From positions 558,001 to 622,000 of the forward strand of contig CBFFRQ010000030.1 of assembly GCA_965644315.1 (NCBI GenBank): a stretch of DNA of 64,000 bases. Direction: 5' to 3'. Positions 21,601 to 31,100 of the stretch are shown in pieces (within the stretch, counting starts at the first letter, position 1; each line of letters begins with the position of its first letter). Origin of the DNA: Caecitellus pseudoparvulus. Taxonomy: Eukaryota > Bigyra: Bicosoecida. The position numbers and the translations under genes are program-made. The notes under the pieces are model-generated. The model worked only from the letters and a program-made list of their open reading frames with translations, did no database searches and was not told the DNA's origin.

Positions 21601-24600
21601 GTGTCGGCGTGGCCATGGCCACACTCTGGCCGGGCAGACACACGATGTCCACAACAGGTGGGCATGTCCCTGTACTGCAGTGCCAAGCACCATACAGTGT
21701 GGTGCCCACACACGAGCCTTCTCCTGTGCATGTGATGCTGCAGTGGCCAGGCGTGGATGGGCGGGTGCAGAACATGGCGGAATGTGTGCATGAATGATTG
21801 CCTGAGCAGTTCACGACAGCCCCCTCTTGAACAATCAGAGGGTTGCTTCCTGATGAGGCGGAGCAGCTATGCGATGCAGGGCAATGTATGGTGTCGTTGG
21901 TGAGGGGGGGGGGCACTGGGCAGCTTTGACACATGCAAAGGCGGGGGCTCGAGGGCAGGGGGCCAATATGCATGGAGCAGTCAAACGCTGAGGGCATTGA
22001 TTGAGAGCATGAGCTTACAAGTGGTGATCGGAATGTGAACAAGGAAGTGAGACGCGTGAGGTCGCTAAACACACCCACGGGCAGGCTGGTCAAAGCATCG
22101 TTGTATCTTAGGTCTAGCTCTGTGAGGCTACTAAGGCCGCCAAACACACCCGCAGGCAGGCTCGCCAGGCCACCGTTGCTTCTCAGATCCAGGTGTGTGA
22201 GGCGCGTGAGGTTCGCGAACACACCCACAGGCAGGCTGGTCAAAGCATCGTTGTAGCTCAGCTCCAGGTGTGTGAGGCTACTAAGGCCGCTAAACACACC
22301 CGCAGGCAGGCTGGTCAAAGCATCGTTGTATCTTAGGTCTAGCTCTGTGAGGCTACTAAGGCCGCTAAACACACCCGCAGGCAGGCTCGCCAGGCCACCG
22401 TTGTTTCTCAGATCCAGGTGTGTGAGACGCGTGAGGTTCGCGAACACACCCACAGGCAGGCTGGTCAAAGCATCGTTGTCGCTCAGCTCCAGGCGTGTGA
22501 GGCTACTAAGGCCGCCAAACACACCCGCAGGCAGGCTGGCCAGGGCATCATTCTTTGTCAGGTACAGGGCTGCGAGGCTGCTGAGGTCATCAAACACACC
22601 CGCAGGCAGGCTTGTCAGGGCGTTACCGAAGCTCAAAGACAGAGTTGTGAGGCTGGTGAGGCCGCCAAACACACCCACAGGTAGGCTGTTCATGCTACTA
22701 CCGCTCAAGTGCAGGTCTGTGAGGCTGGTGAGGTTCGCAAACACACCCGCAGGCAGGCTGGCCAAGGCAGTGATGCCGTACAGATTCAAGTATGTGAGAC
22801 GCGTGAGGTCGCTAAACACACCTACAGGCAAGCTTGCTAGGGCATCGTTGCTGCTCAGGTCTAGCTCTGTGAGGCTGGTGAGGCCGCCAAACACACCCAC
22901 GGGCAGGCTGGTCAAAGCATCGTTGTATCTTAGGTCTAGCTCTGTGAGGCTACTAAGGCCGCCAAACACACCCGCAGGCAGGCTCGCCAGGCCACCGTTG
23001 CTTCTCAGATCCAGGTGTGTGAGGCGCGTGAGGTTCGCGAACACACCCACAGGCAGGCTGGTCAAAGCATCGTTGTAGCTCAGCTCCAGGTGTGTGAGGC
23101 TACTAAGGCCGCTAAACACACCCGCAGGCAGGCTGGTCAAAGCATCGTTGTATCTTAGGTCTAGCTCTGTGAGGCTACTAAGGCCGCCAAACACACCCGC
23201 AGGCAGGCTCGCCAGGCCACCGTTGTTTCTCAGATCCAGGTGTGTGAGACGCGTGAGGTTCGCGAACACACCCACAGGCAGGCTGGTCAAAGCATCGTTG
23301 TCGCTCAGCTCCAGGCGTGTGAGGCTACTAAGGCCGCCAAACACACCCGCAGGCAGGCTGGCCAGGGCATCATTCTTTGTCAGGTACAGGGCTGCGAGGC
23401 TGCTGAGGTCATCAAACACACCCGCAGGCAGGCTTGTCAGGGCGTTACCGAAGCTCAAAGACAGAGTTGTGAGGCTGGTGAGGCCGCCAAACACACCCAC
23501 AGGTAGGCTGTTCATGCTACTACCGCTCAAGTGCAGGTCTGTGAGGCTGGTGAGGTTCGCAAACACACCCGCAGGCAGGCTGGCCAAGGCAGTGATGCCG
23601 TACAGATTCAAGTATGTGAGACGCGTGAGGTCGCTAAACACACCTACAGGCAAGCTTGCTAGGGCATCGTTGCTGCTCAGGTCTAGCTCTGTGAGGCTGG
23701 TGAGGCCGCCAAACACACCCACGGGCAGGCTGGTCAAAGCATCGTTGTATCTTAGGTCTAGCTCAGTGAGGCTACTAAGGCCGCCAAACACACCCGCAGG
23801 CAGGCTCGCCAGGCCACCGTTGCTTCTCAGATCCAGGTATGTGAGGCGCGTGAGGTTCGCGAACACACCCACAGGCAGGCTGGTCAAAGCATCGTTGTGG
23901 CTCAGCTCCAGGTGTGTGAGGCTACTAAGGCCGCTAAACACACCCGCAGGCAGGCTCGCCAGGCCACCGTTGTAGCTCAGATCCAGGTGTGTGAGGCGCG
24001 TGAGGTTCGCGAACACACCCACAGGCAGGCTGGTCAAAGCATCGTTCATGAGTAGCTTCAGGTGTGTGAGGCTACTAAGGCCGCTAAACACACCCGCAGG
24101 CAGGCTGGCCAAGGCATCATTCTTTGTCAGGTACAGGGCTGCGAGGCTACTTAGGCTAGAAAATGCGCTGATACTGATGTTGTGGAAGCTGCCATCTGAG
24201 ATGCTCAGGCTTGATACGCCACACTCACTGCAGCTCACCAAAGTGCCTCTCTCCACAACACAGCAAGAAGGAACGTAGCCCGCCACTGCAGCCCACACAC
24301 TCATCACACACATCAACCACAAGAATCTCCTCCACCTGCTCCTTGCCCCAAACCTCCCCGTCTTCGATGCTATCACCCCCACACCACCTGCGATTCGGCG
24401 CTGCCGAACGTTCACCTGCTCGACACTCAGTCTATACCCACGCCCGCTGCTGCAGGTGGAGGGTCCACGCTCTCCAGGTTCTTGCCTCACCGCCACACAT
24501 GAATGGGCGCTTACCATGCCCCTGCCACTGCTGTGACCCGGCACTCTGTGCTGTCGAAGGCGCGCTTGCTCTGCAGGCTGTACTTGCGACAAGCCCGAAA

Positions 24601-24643
24601 ACCCTTGCAGCATGTCCACGCTGCGCTGACGAGGCCCAGACAT
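18629..24643 (-). CDS. LRR surface protein with mucin-like stalk and multi-pass membrane region
   Basis: A very long frame whose first ATG is at 24643 (up to 2004 aa). A hydrophobic signal-like segment (RRFLWLMCVMSVWAAVAG) appears only about 105 residues in. A possible intron from GTAAGC at 24514 to CAG at 24416 would keep the frame and shorten this lead (inference). About 28 LRRs of 24-25 residues follow, consensus LTxLDLxxNxALxSLPxGVF. Then come a Cys-rich block, a Ser/Thr/Pro stalk with 10- and 16-residue repeats, the motif CQPGHRGLACQACDDGW, and six or more hydrophobic helices (for example MANIIMAVYGGMLLCVSAAV). The tail is Ser/Arg-rich. It looks like a cell-surface receptor or adhesion protein; ligand unknown. 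It shares its plan with the giant protein at 28-41 kb. Confidence 0.75.
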   Translation of the reverse strand: MSGPRQRSVDMLQGFSGLSQVQPAEQARLRQHRVPGHSSGRGMVSAHSCVAVRQEPGERGPSTCSSGRGYRLSVEQVNVRQRRIAGGVGVIASKTGRFGARSRWRRFLWLMCVMSVWAAVAGYVPSCCVVERGTLVSCSECGVSSLSISDGSFHNISISAFSSLSSLAALYLTKNDALASLPAGVFSGLSSLTHLKLLMNDALTSLPVGVFANLTRLTHLDLSYNGGLASLPAGVFSGLSSLTHLELSHNDALTSLPVGVFANLTRLTYLDLRSNGGLASLPAGVFGGLSSLTELDLRYNDALTSLPVGVFGGLTSLTELDLSSNDALASLPVGVFSDLTRLTYLNLYGITALASLPAGVFANLTSLTDLHLSGSSMNSLPVGVFGGLTSLTTLSLSFGNALTSLPAGVFDDLSSLAALYLTKNDALASLPAGVFGGLSSLTRLELSDNDALTSLPVGVFANLTRLTHLDLRNNGGLASLPAGVFGGLSSLTELDLRYNDALTSLPAGVFSGLSSLTHLELSYNDALTSLPVGVFANLTRLTHLDLRSNGGLASLPAGVFGGLSSLTELDLRYNDALTSLPVGVFGGLTSLTELDLSSNDALASLPVGVFSDLTRLTYLNLYGITALASLPAGVFANLTSLTDLHLSGSSMNSLPVGVFGGLTSLTTLSLSFGNALTSLPAGVFDDLSSLAALYLTKNDALASLPAGVFGGLSSLTRLELSDNDALTSLPVGVFANLTRLTHLDLRNNGGLASLPAGVFSGLSSLTELDLRYNDALTSLPAGVFSGLSSLTHLELSYNDALTSLPVGVFANLTRLTHLDLRSNGGLASLPAGVFGGLSSLTELDLRYNDALTSLPVGVFSDLTRLTSLFTFRSPLVSSCSQSMPSAFDCSMHIGPLPSSPRLCMCQSCPVPPPLTNDTIHCPASHSCSASSGSNPLIVQEGAVVNCSGNHSCTHSAMFCTRPSTPGHCSITCTGEGSCVGTTLYGAWHCSTGTCPPVVDIVCLPGQSVAMATPTPTPSPSASSTASATPSASSTASATPSASSTATLTPSVSTTSSATRTPSQTPSASGSAVPTPSASASPSGTGTASPTATVTGTATVSGTASPTSTVTGTATVSGTASPTSTVTGTATVSGMASPTSTVTGTATVSGMASPTSTVTTTPSSIPTHIPTNIPTGAPPSSRTAMPSTSSSPSPSHTPQPSPPRSAWALAPPSHNSSSHLQIAPHLSAQLACVQHCSSPQALILPCPRPGSCLPHTNVRLLSACQPGHRGLACQACDDGWAASSPCTTCRQCPYSGMAPGVVKAGATAAQMVLGLAMSLFAVHGYARAPDRVVTSLFSGGLRLAMWYIGMAGQVALLAADTPGILQATAHTLGHWADVCGMAQPWRAGQHQTLPPNGTMYASQPEPSQGVDVIGILGALTGRAGVATMPSAGCLTGGGDSRSPHDMANIIMAVYGGMLLCVSAAVLWCARPAPGKTWTTILLLLAPAAYMQVVPSVIQGQARIVGLQPVWRGMSSPDDVAGHAADVGGYAASLTLQCLAATVGVLSVLAWRQWRRSEHLLPRGASIPAYCTMGYRTQYTPQQAVRLAHITGADKALRAAAVAAARASERACCGAGRLLPTHAFPALQMALVVLVAVMGSMTTSIVARLVCVGVGVAGSMALVQHRRPWALAELTDLDVLAHGGILVQVVCVGVGTVGGGLTTAASIISAIGHVLVLLWLAMAVARGYSGRVRALLARVGRRLRALLPELGPASAGTGSSGQLGDVTDSQVPGVGSIVWALVQRCVRRGEVRPAASRPASDVLSVLGMVQEQGLTVETGMADVVGGSGTDLVAMPAGIEIKQSASGSKLASQVESQRHPLQSTSTGAPSHTVHGANPMLQVTGRGRQPLQVARPTRGFASPNRARDSPAAQPQRSAARTGVPQPLPPELPATNTAQRRSSVTEGLFSPEADAGQGAGDPCEALVLAFARNEDRRMSGGRRMDGRGRMSFSAARPQRPSLHEVGGES
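21171..21410 (-). repeat. 48-bp coding tandem repeat
   Basis: About four and a half near-identical 48-bp units. In the coding strand each encodes the 16-residue unit TSTVTGTATVSGTASP with Thr/Met changes. It forms the Thr/Ser-rich stalk of the LRR surface protein and is a likely O-glycosylation region (inference). Such repeats commonly change copy number. Confidence 0.8.
21513..21600 (-). repeat. 30-bp coding tandem repeat
   Basis: Three 30-bp units encode SASSTASATP-type decapeptides in the same stalk region of the LRR surface protein. Two units are identical in DNA. Confidence 0.75.
22035..24170 (-). repeat. Leucine-rich repeat array, about 28 units
   Basis: Units of 72-75 bp encode 24-25 residue LRRs. 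Most begin (A/G/S)(N/G)L(T/S)xLTxL and end SLP(A/V)GVF. One unit per duplicated block is a residue short (SGSSMNSLPVGVF). The Asn ladder and Phe spine fit extracellular LRRs. The array ends with a short cap and a Cys-rich block. Confidence 0.9.
22070..23960 (-). repeat. 822-bp tandem duplication within the LRR array (2.3 copies)
   Basis: The block 22070-22891 is repeated at 22892-23713, and a third partial copy runs from 23714 to about 23960. The period of 822 bp equals 274 codons, or ten 25-residue and one 24-residue LRR. Stretches such as 22418-22684 and 23240-23506 look identical; elsewhere I see single-base changes (for example GCTAAA against GCCAAA). The low divergence means recent duplication or gene conversion. 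Confidence 0.9.
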
Positions 24644-25842
24644 GCGAGTTCCAAGTGGAGCACTAGGCAAGATATAGCGTAGCCTCCAGGTCTTTTCGAT
24701 TGTTTGCGAAGGGATCGCGTGGCACAGCTTTCTGCTCAAGTGTCAAGGAATGACAGCTGCTGTGAAAATGTCCGGCCTGTTGCTCGATTCCAAGCCTAGC
24801 TTAACGACACACGACGATGCAGGGAGAGAATCAAGCCCCCATACCAAATGGACTGCACTGTAAATGTGCCCATTGGTCGGCTCTTGCGAAATGGCTCAGA
24901 GTTCAGGGTAGCTCTTGCGTCGGCACGCGTTTCGCACGAAACGCTGGATTTCGCACACACACAGATGCCAGCTCGCTTGCCCAAGCCGCCACGACGTCTT
25001 TCAACCCCAAGCATTCCGCCCCATTATGGATACTGGAGTAACTCTCACTCCATGCACTTCCTCGCCGTTGCTGCTGGCTTGTCCGGTAGTTCAGAGCGAT
25101 GTGCTGGAAACGCACTTCGCAATGCTGTACTCCACCTTCTCATTGCTCGATGCACGCACAGACTGAAATTCAAAAAAATATGCTTGCTGCATCTACACCT
25201 AGCGTCTTTCATTCAACTCCCTGTCAGCTGGGGGCACACTCCTGACCGATGGCCAGCGGTGCTTCGCCCAAAACTGCTGCGTTCGGCTCCGAGTCACGCT
25301 ACCCCTCATCGAGCCATGCCTCAAGAGACTGGAAGCATACTGAACCCTGAACCCCACTTGGATGAACAGTGCGTCGCTTTTTTGTTTGAATAGGTTATGC
25401 CCTCCCCTGCGATTAGCACTCCAGGAAAGGAGCCCTCGACGCGCAGCACTTCTTGTACACCAAGTCCCAAAACAGACATCTCGACAGAATGCAAGCCCCG
25501 CGTGGCAACATGCCACCCAGAGATCTCACTCTTGCTTGCCTGGTATGTCTGTGGCCGTTTTCATGACTACATATCATGATCAGGAGCATCACGTCGGGAT
25601 CTGAAACAGAACATGCCCCCCTTCGGTGTTGGCAGCAATGCAATGAGCCCGCAGCATGTCCTGGGCTCAAGATCCTCAGCTCACAAACTTTTCGCCAAGG
25701 TGATTATGAGCAAGTGCTGTTTCGCTTCAAAGAGCACGGAGACACATTGCTCTGTGTATGCTAAATTTTTGCGACGTACAACATCACGATTTTTCCCCCT
25801 ACGTCATTTTAAAGAGTTCTCCCGATTCATCACCGTTACTCA
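24644..25842. other. Lower-GC intergenic spacer
   Basis: About 1.2 kb between the start of the LRR surface gene (-) and the SLC9B gene (+). It is visibly richer in A+T than the rest of the window, above all from 25570 to 25850. Frames in it have no conserved motif and no splice pattern joining them to neighbours. It must hold both promoters. I see no tRNA, rRNA or mobile element. Confidence 0.5.
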
Positions 25843-25850
25843 TATAAAAT
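25843..25850 (+). promoter_or_regulatory. Candidate TATA box
   Basis: TATAAAAT lies 80 bp before the SLC9B-type start codon at 25930. Transcription would begin near 25875, leaving a 5' UTR of about 55 nt. It rests on sequence match and position alone. Confidence 0.35.
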
Positions 25851-25929
25851 AGGACAGACAAGTTGTCCCCCGCTCCCCAGAACCATATCTTTACATCGCA
25901 ACACCTACGTCCTTTCATCCCAGAGCAGG

Positions 25930-27909
25930 ATGGCGGCGCAAGGGTGCCTGTCAGTGCAGACCGAGACGCTGCGCCAGACAGCGGCTGTGGTGTTTTTGCT
26001 TGCCTGCGCGCTTGTGGCAGGTGCCTCTGCATCTGAGATCTTCCGGCCGGGAGGAGAGGGGTTCTCTCTGATCGTGCTTGTTGTAGTTGCGGATGTGGTG
26101 GGGTTGGCGTTGCAGGCCGCTGTGGGGGCGCCGCCGTTGCTGGGGCACATGATTGTGCGTGGGCGATTTCCGCACTTGTCGCAATTCTGCCCTTGCCACG
26201 ACTCCGCACTGGCGCTGCGTCTTTCTCCCGCGTTATACAGACTGGCCTGGTTCTGAAGAATGTGGCAGCTCTTGACTTTGTGTCGCCCATCTCGTCCTCG
26301 CTTTCCTCCACGGCTCGCAACTTCGCCTTGGTGCGTGCATTTCGCCGTCACTGCGTGCAGGTCTCGCTCATGCCACTTGCTTCACACACAATCACGCACT
26401 CAGGCTGTGATATTGTTGCGGGCGGGACTGGGCATGAATGTGAACGCTCTCAGGCGGAATCCAGGCCTGATCCTCCGCCTGGCAGCGGTGCCCAACGTCA
26501 GCGAGGCGTTGGTGGCGAGCGGCCTCATCATCGCCGTGTTCGCTGGGGGCATGGACTTTGGCACAGCTCTCATGGGGGGCTTCATGCTGTCTGCTGTCTC
26601 ACCGGCAGTGGTCGTGCCGTCCCTGATCAGGCTTCAGGAGCAGGAGTACGGGACGGCGAAGGGCATCCCTACTCTGGTATTGGCGGCGGCATCTTTTGAC
26701 GACGTCATCAGCATCTCTGGCTTTGGGCTGCTGCTGGGCATCGTGTACAACTCTGAGGCAGATCCGGTCTGGACAGGATTCCGTGGCCCTGTCGAGTTGC
26801 TGACGGGGGCTGTCTTTGGCGTGGTGGTGGGCACTGGGCTGGGGCGGTGGGTGTTGCCCCAGACGGCCGCGGGTCCTTCTGTGGCACCCCCCCTCGCGGC
26901 TGCTCTGTGTTTGAGCGTTGCTTGCATGGCGGTGTTGGGGGGCAAGGCTGTGGGTTTTTCAGGGGGTGGTGCTTTCGGGGCCATCGTGCTGGGCTTGGCG
27001 CTGCAGCACGAGTGGAACCGCCAGGCTGCCGAGCTGACTGCGAGGACAGAAGACGAGACGCCAGAGGAGACACAAGTAGTGGCACCAGAAAGTGCGCCAA
27101 TGACGGCCCCAGTAAAGGCGCCGGTGGAAGCACCAGTAGTGGCGGCGCCTACAGCCGCTCATGAGGCTGCTGTTGATGGTGCCAATTGCGGAGAGGACAC
27201 AAAGAGCAGCCCCACTGCAGAACCTTCACTCGCTGTCGAAGCCCCCCAAGCAGAACCAGCCCCGGTTGAAGCATCATGCGAACTTGAGATGACAAGCACA
27301 GCCCCCGAGGCAGTGGTGGTGGACGTTTCAGCAGTCCCAGCAGACGACTCCACTTCATCCCCTGACACACCCACAGGCAAAACAGAAGACTGCGAGGATG
27401 TGGTGGCCAATCCGCCTCCCATGGCGGCAGCAACAGCTGAGGTGGCGGGCAGGCGCACTCTGGCTGGTAAGGCTTGGCGTGGTCGCATCGCCGCCTTGCT
27501 CAAAAGCCTTTGGCGGTTCGCGCAGCCCATGCTTTTCGCGCTGATCGGCGTGGCAGTGGATTTGTCCGCCATCAAGGCGGAGTTCTTCGGCTATGCCGTC
27601 ATCGTCGTGGGCGTGGCAGTGACGGTGCGGTGCATTGTGACGTTTTGCATTCTCCTGCCCGACGCTTTCTTGAACCACTGGGAGCGCCTGTTCTTGACTC
27701 TGGCGTGGCTGCCCAAGGCGACGGTGCAGGCGGCCATCGGTTCCCTGGCGCTGGACGCGGCGAGGGAGGCGGGGGGCGAGGCAGGGCAGGTGGAGCGCGG
27801 TCTCATCCTGTTGACGTTGGCCGTGGTGTCCATCCTGCTCACGGCGCCTGCAGGCGCGCTGGCCATAGCGTACACCGGCCCACGTCTGCTGGAGCGGGGC
27901 GGGGGGTGA
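25930..27909 (+). CDS. SLC9B/NHA-type Na+/H+ antiporter
   Basis: Three exons (25930-26154, 26241-26330, 26404-27909; 606 aa), all phase 0. The first exon has a hydrophobic leader and a second helix ending LLGHMI. Exons 2-3 give TGLVLKNVAALDF, LLRAGLGM, AVSPAVVVPSL and ASFDDVISISGF. The tandem acidic residues of ASFDD sit where the ion-binding Asp pair of CPA2/NHA antiporters lies, and SPAVVVPS is a family signature. These proteins exchange Na+ or Li+ for H+ at the plasma membrane or organelles. Between membrane segments, about residues 310-460, there is a hydrophilic acidic insert rich in Pro, Ala, Glu and Val, absent from typical members. The final helices (LFALIGVAVDLSAI; LPKATVQAAIGSLAL) match the family end. 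It converges on the giant gene, stops 262 bp apart. Confidence 0.9.
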
Positions 27910-28171
27910 GCGCGGCACACGATCGCGGACAAAAATCATCAGCGAGATTGCATTGGCAGGTGTTGAACTTGCGTGCAATGGCACGTTCAAAACAGGCAGA
28001 TGGCAGAGGGGGCGGGGGACAGACCCCGCCCCCCTGCGAAAGCGAAGGCGGCGGAGGCCGCATGAGCAAGGCACTGGGCGGAGTGGCGGAACGGTGCCAC
28101 TTCCCAAGTGATGGACAGCCCACTGGGCTCAGGCAGACACAGCCAAGCGGGCCAGGTGGCTAGGAATGCAC

Positions 28172-31100
28172 TCACTGGCCGCGCAGGCGGTTGGCTGACG
28201 TCTTGCTGAGGCCGGGGACTGCCTTGCGCCCGACGGTGGAGCGGCGAGCAGCAGCCTGCGCAAAGTCGCGCTTGCTCTTGCCGCGGCCCTTGGGGCGGCG
28301 CTTCTTGCGCTCGTCGGCGTTGGAGGACAGGGACGCCTTGGCGCTGGCGACGGTGGCGGCCTTCTTCAGGCCGCGCAGCTCGTTGGTGGCGTCGGTGACC
28401 TGCTGGCGCTGGCGCAGGATGTACGTGCGCACGGCCTGCCACTGAGGGTGGTTGGGCACTTGCCCCTTGTTCAGCATCTCCAGGATGGCCGACACCTCCT
28501 CGGCGGACATGGCGTGCTTGGCCTTCTCCTGTGCCAGGCTGCCGGCCAGCAGGGGGTTGAAGGCTGTGTCGGCGCTGGTGGGCGTGGCGGCCTGCAGGCC
28601 CGCCATGCCGCGCTCCGCCTCCAGCTCGATGGTGGACTTCTTGGCCTTGCAGCACTTGCAGCAGGTGGCGAACATCTGGGGCGCGACGGTGTCGGAGATT
28701 TCGATGAAGGCGATGACGAGGAAGTACACGATGGAGCCGAAGATGACGAGGAGGGTGAGCCAGACGAGGGCCTCCCGCACCTCGGGGCTGCGGCCGTCCT
28801 GCAGGCGGCGGGACTGGAAGAGGATGGCTGCCATGGCGACGAGGATGGCGCAGGTGAGCAGCACCGTCTCGACGGTGTTGAAGTTGGTGAGGAACTGCGT
28901 CGTGGGCGCGCGCTCGGTTTCCTCCTTGATGCGGTCCATGGTGCGGGCCTTGGTGCGCTTCTTCAGCTTGCGCACGACCATCTTGACGTCTTCGTTCAGC
29001 TTCATGTGGCGGGGGTCGCCCTGCAGCACCTTCTGCTCGTGGTACAGCTCCTCGGCGCGGCGCTCGGAGGTGGACATGTACGGCACCTGCTTCACCTGGG
29101 CGGCAAAGGCGAAGAAGAGCACCATGACGATCATGGCCATTTGGAAGGAGGGCGTGGAGCGGAACATGAGGGAGGTGACGGCGATGGCGAACTTGCGCGC
29201 GACGATGACGGGCTGCCAGTACCACTTGCCGGGCTTGAACTGGTAGTACATCTTGCTGAAGCTCTTGCGGAAGGCGTACACGACGGGCACCTCCTTGGCA
29301 AAGTCCGACTCGGGGATGTTCTTGGCACGCAGGATCTGGTCGATCTTCACCGTGTCGCGGTTCTTGCGCAGGAGGTAGAAGACGCAGACGGGGTAGGCGA
29401 TGACGTACACAATGCACGTCACGATGGCCAGGGGGAAGAGCAGGTTGTGCGTCTCGCTCACCCAGCACCTCTCAAAGACGGCCTCCAGGTACAGGTACCC
29501 GTCGTCGGGGAAGGTGGGGCTGCAGTTGAAGATGTCAAAGGTGGTGCGGGTGAGGTACAGGTACAGCAGGTAGAACATGAGCAGGGACGTGGACACCAAC
29601 ATGGGCGCGTGGGAGTTGCGGGACTCGGGCTTCACCTGCTTGATCCAGCGCTTGTAGATGTACTTGGCCAGGTACGCGAGGAAGAAGACGGTGAAGATGA
29701 TGATGGGCAGCAGCATGACGCCCAGCCACTTCTGCGTGTAGGTCATGTCGGGCGACGCGCACTCGGGGGCGGCCAGGTCGATGTTCAGGTTGAACACGGA
29801 CAGCGCCGACAGGGCGTCCTTGATGATGCGGGGCCAGGCGACCTTGGCGCGGGCAAACAGGCCCAGCACCTGGAAGTAGTCCACACCGATGGAGATGAAG
29901 GCGAGGTTCACCTTGTACCGGTTCAGCAGCATGCCCACGGCACACACGGCCAGGATGCCGACGATGAAGAGCATGATGAAGAGCCAGCCCAGGTCGGGGC
30001 ACTCCTGGCACTCGCCGTCCAGCTTGAAGTAGCCGACGGCGCAGACACCGCAGCGGTTCCCATCGTAGCCCTTGGAGCACAGGTTGTTGCCGGCACATGC
30101 CTCGGGGGGGTCGCAGCCCACCATGACGGGACACTTGGTGAAGTTGCCGGGGCGCGACTCGCGGCCAGGGCAGTACTCGAAGGGCACCGTCTCGTTGTTG
30201 AGCCAGGCAGTGGGCGCGGAGATAGGCTCCCTGTACAGCATGCAGCCGACGTTGGGCACGCGGTCCAGGCAGGACTCGTCAGGCACGGCGTGGTTGAAGC
30301 AGACGCCCGAGACGGGGCACGGCAGGCACAGCTCGCCCACCTGCCCGTACATGTCAATGGGGCAGTGCAGCTCCACCCAGCCGGCCTGCACGTCGTAGGC
30401 GCGGTTCTGGTACGCGACGTCCAGGGTGATGTTCTTGGGCCCGATGGTCTGCGCCTTGGACGTGCACTTGAGCACGTCCAGCGTCGTGGCCTCGCTGGGC
30501 ACGACACGGGCGTTCTCGCACGGCACACCGCCGATGGAGACGTTCACGGGGGATGCCCCTGCTGCGCCAAAGTTCTGCCCGACGATGGTGAGCTCGAAGT
30601 CCACGTCGGCACGAGCGGGGGTGGGGGACACATCCTCGATGCGGGGCGGCAGGTAGGAGAAGGCGCCGGGGCGGGTGACGGAGCGGCCGCCCAGCAGCAG
30701 GTTCAAGTCGTAGCCGCTGCCGACGCCCGCGGGCACGCGGCACTGCAGGCGCTCGTGGTTGTGGCTGGCGCAGAACTCGTCTGCACCGCACCGCAGCACG
30801 AAGGGCAGCTCGCTGTGGGTCATGGTGACGTTCACAGTGAAGGAGGGCCCGCCGCAGTTGGGGCGGCCGAAGTTGGCGCCGTTCAGGGTCAGGACGCCGC
30901 CACGGGTGGTGATGCTGCCGCGGACGCTGGTGATGATGGGGTCGTCGTAGCGGAAGGCCAGCGCAGCCCAGGTAGCGCCGGAGAAGTCCGTGCCGTCCGA
31001 AGGCCAGGAGGCGGCGCCGGGCATGCCGTTGGTGCCTGCGTCACGGGTGCTCTGGCCCGCCACCACCACCTCCACGATCTTGTGGGAGCCCTGCCCTTCA

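Noticed and set aside
21003-21797. Plus-strand frame with VDVGDAMPDTVAVPV repeats
   Set aside because: It is the opposite strand of the Thr/Ser stalk repeats of the LRR surface gene; the minus frame continues into the LRR and membrane domains.
22035-24278. Regular short DNA repeats resembling a CRISPR-like or satellite array
   Set aside because: The period equals 24-25 codons, the frame is intact on the minus strand and the product is a standard LRR. Spacers are not unique sequences.
24848-25393. Plus-strand frame of 181 codons in the lower-GC spacer
   Set aside because: No conserved motif and no splice link to a neighbouring gene; composition matches intergenic DNA.
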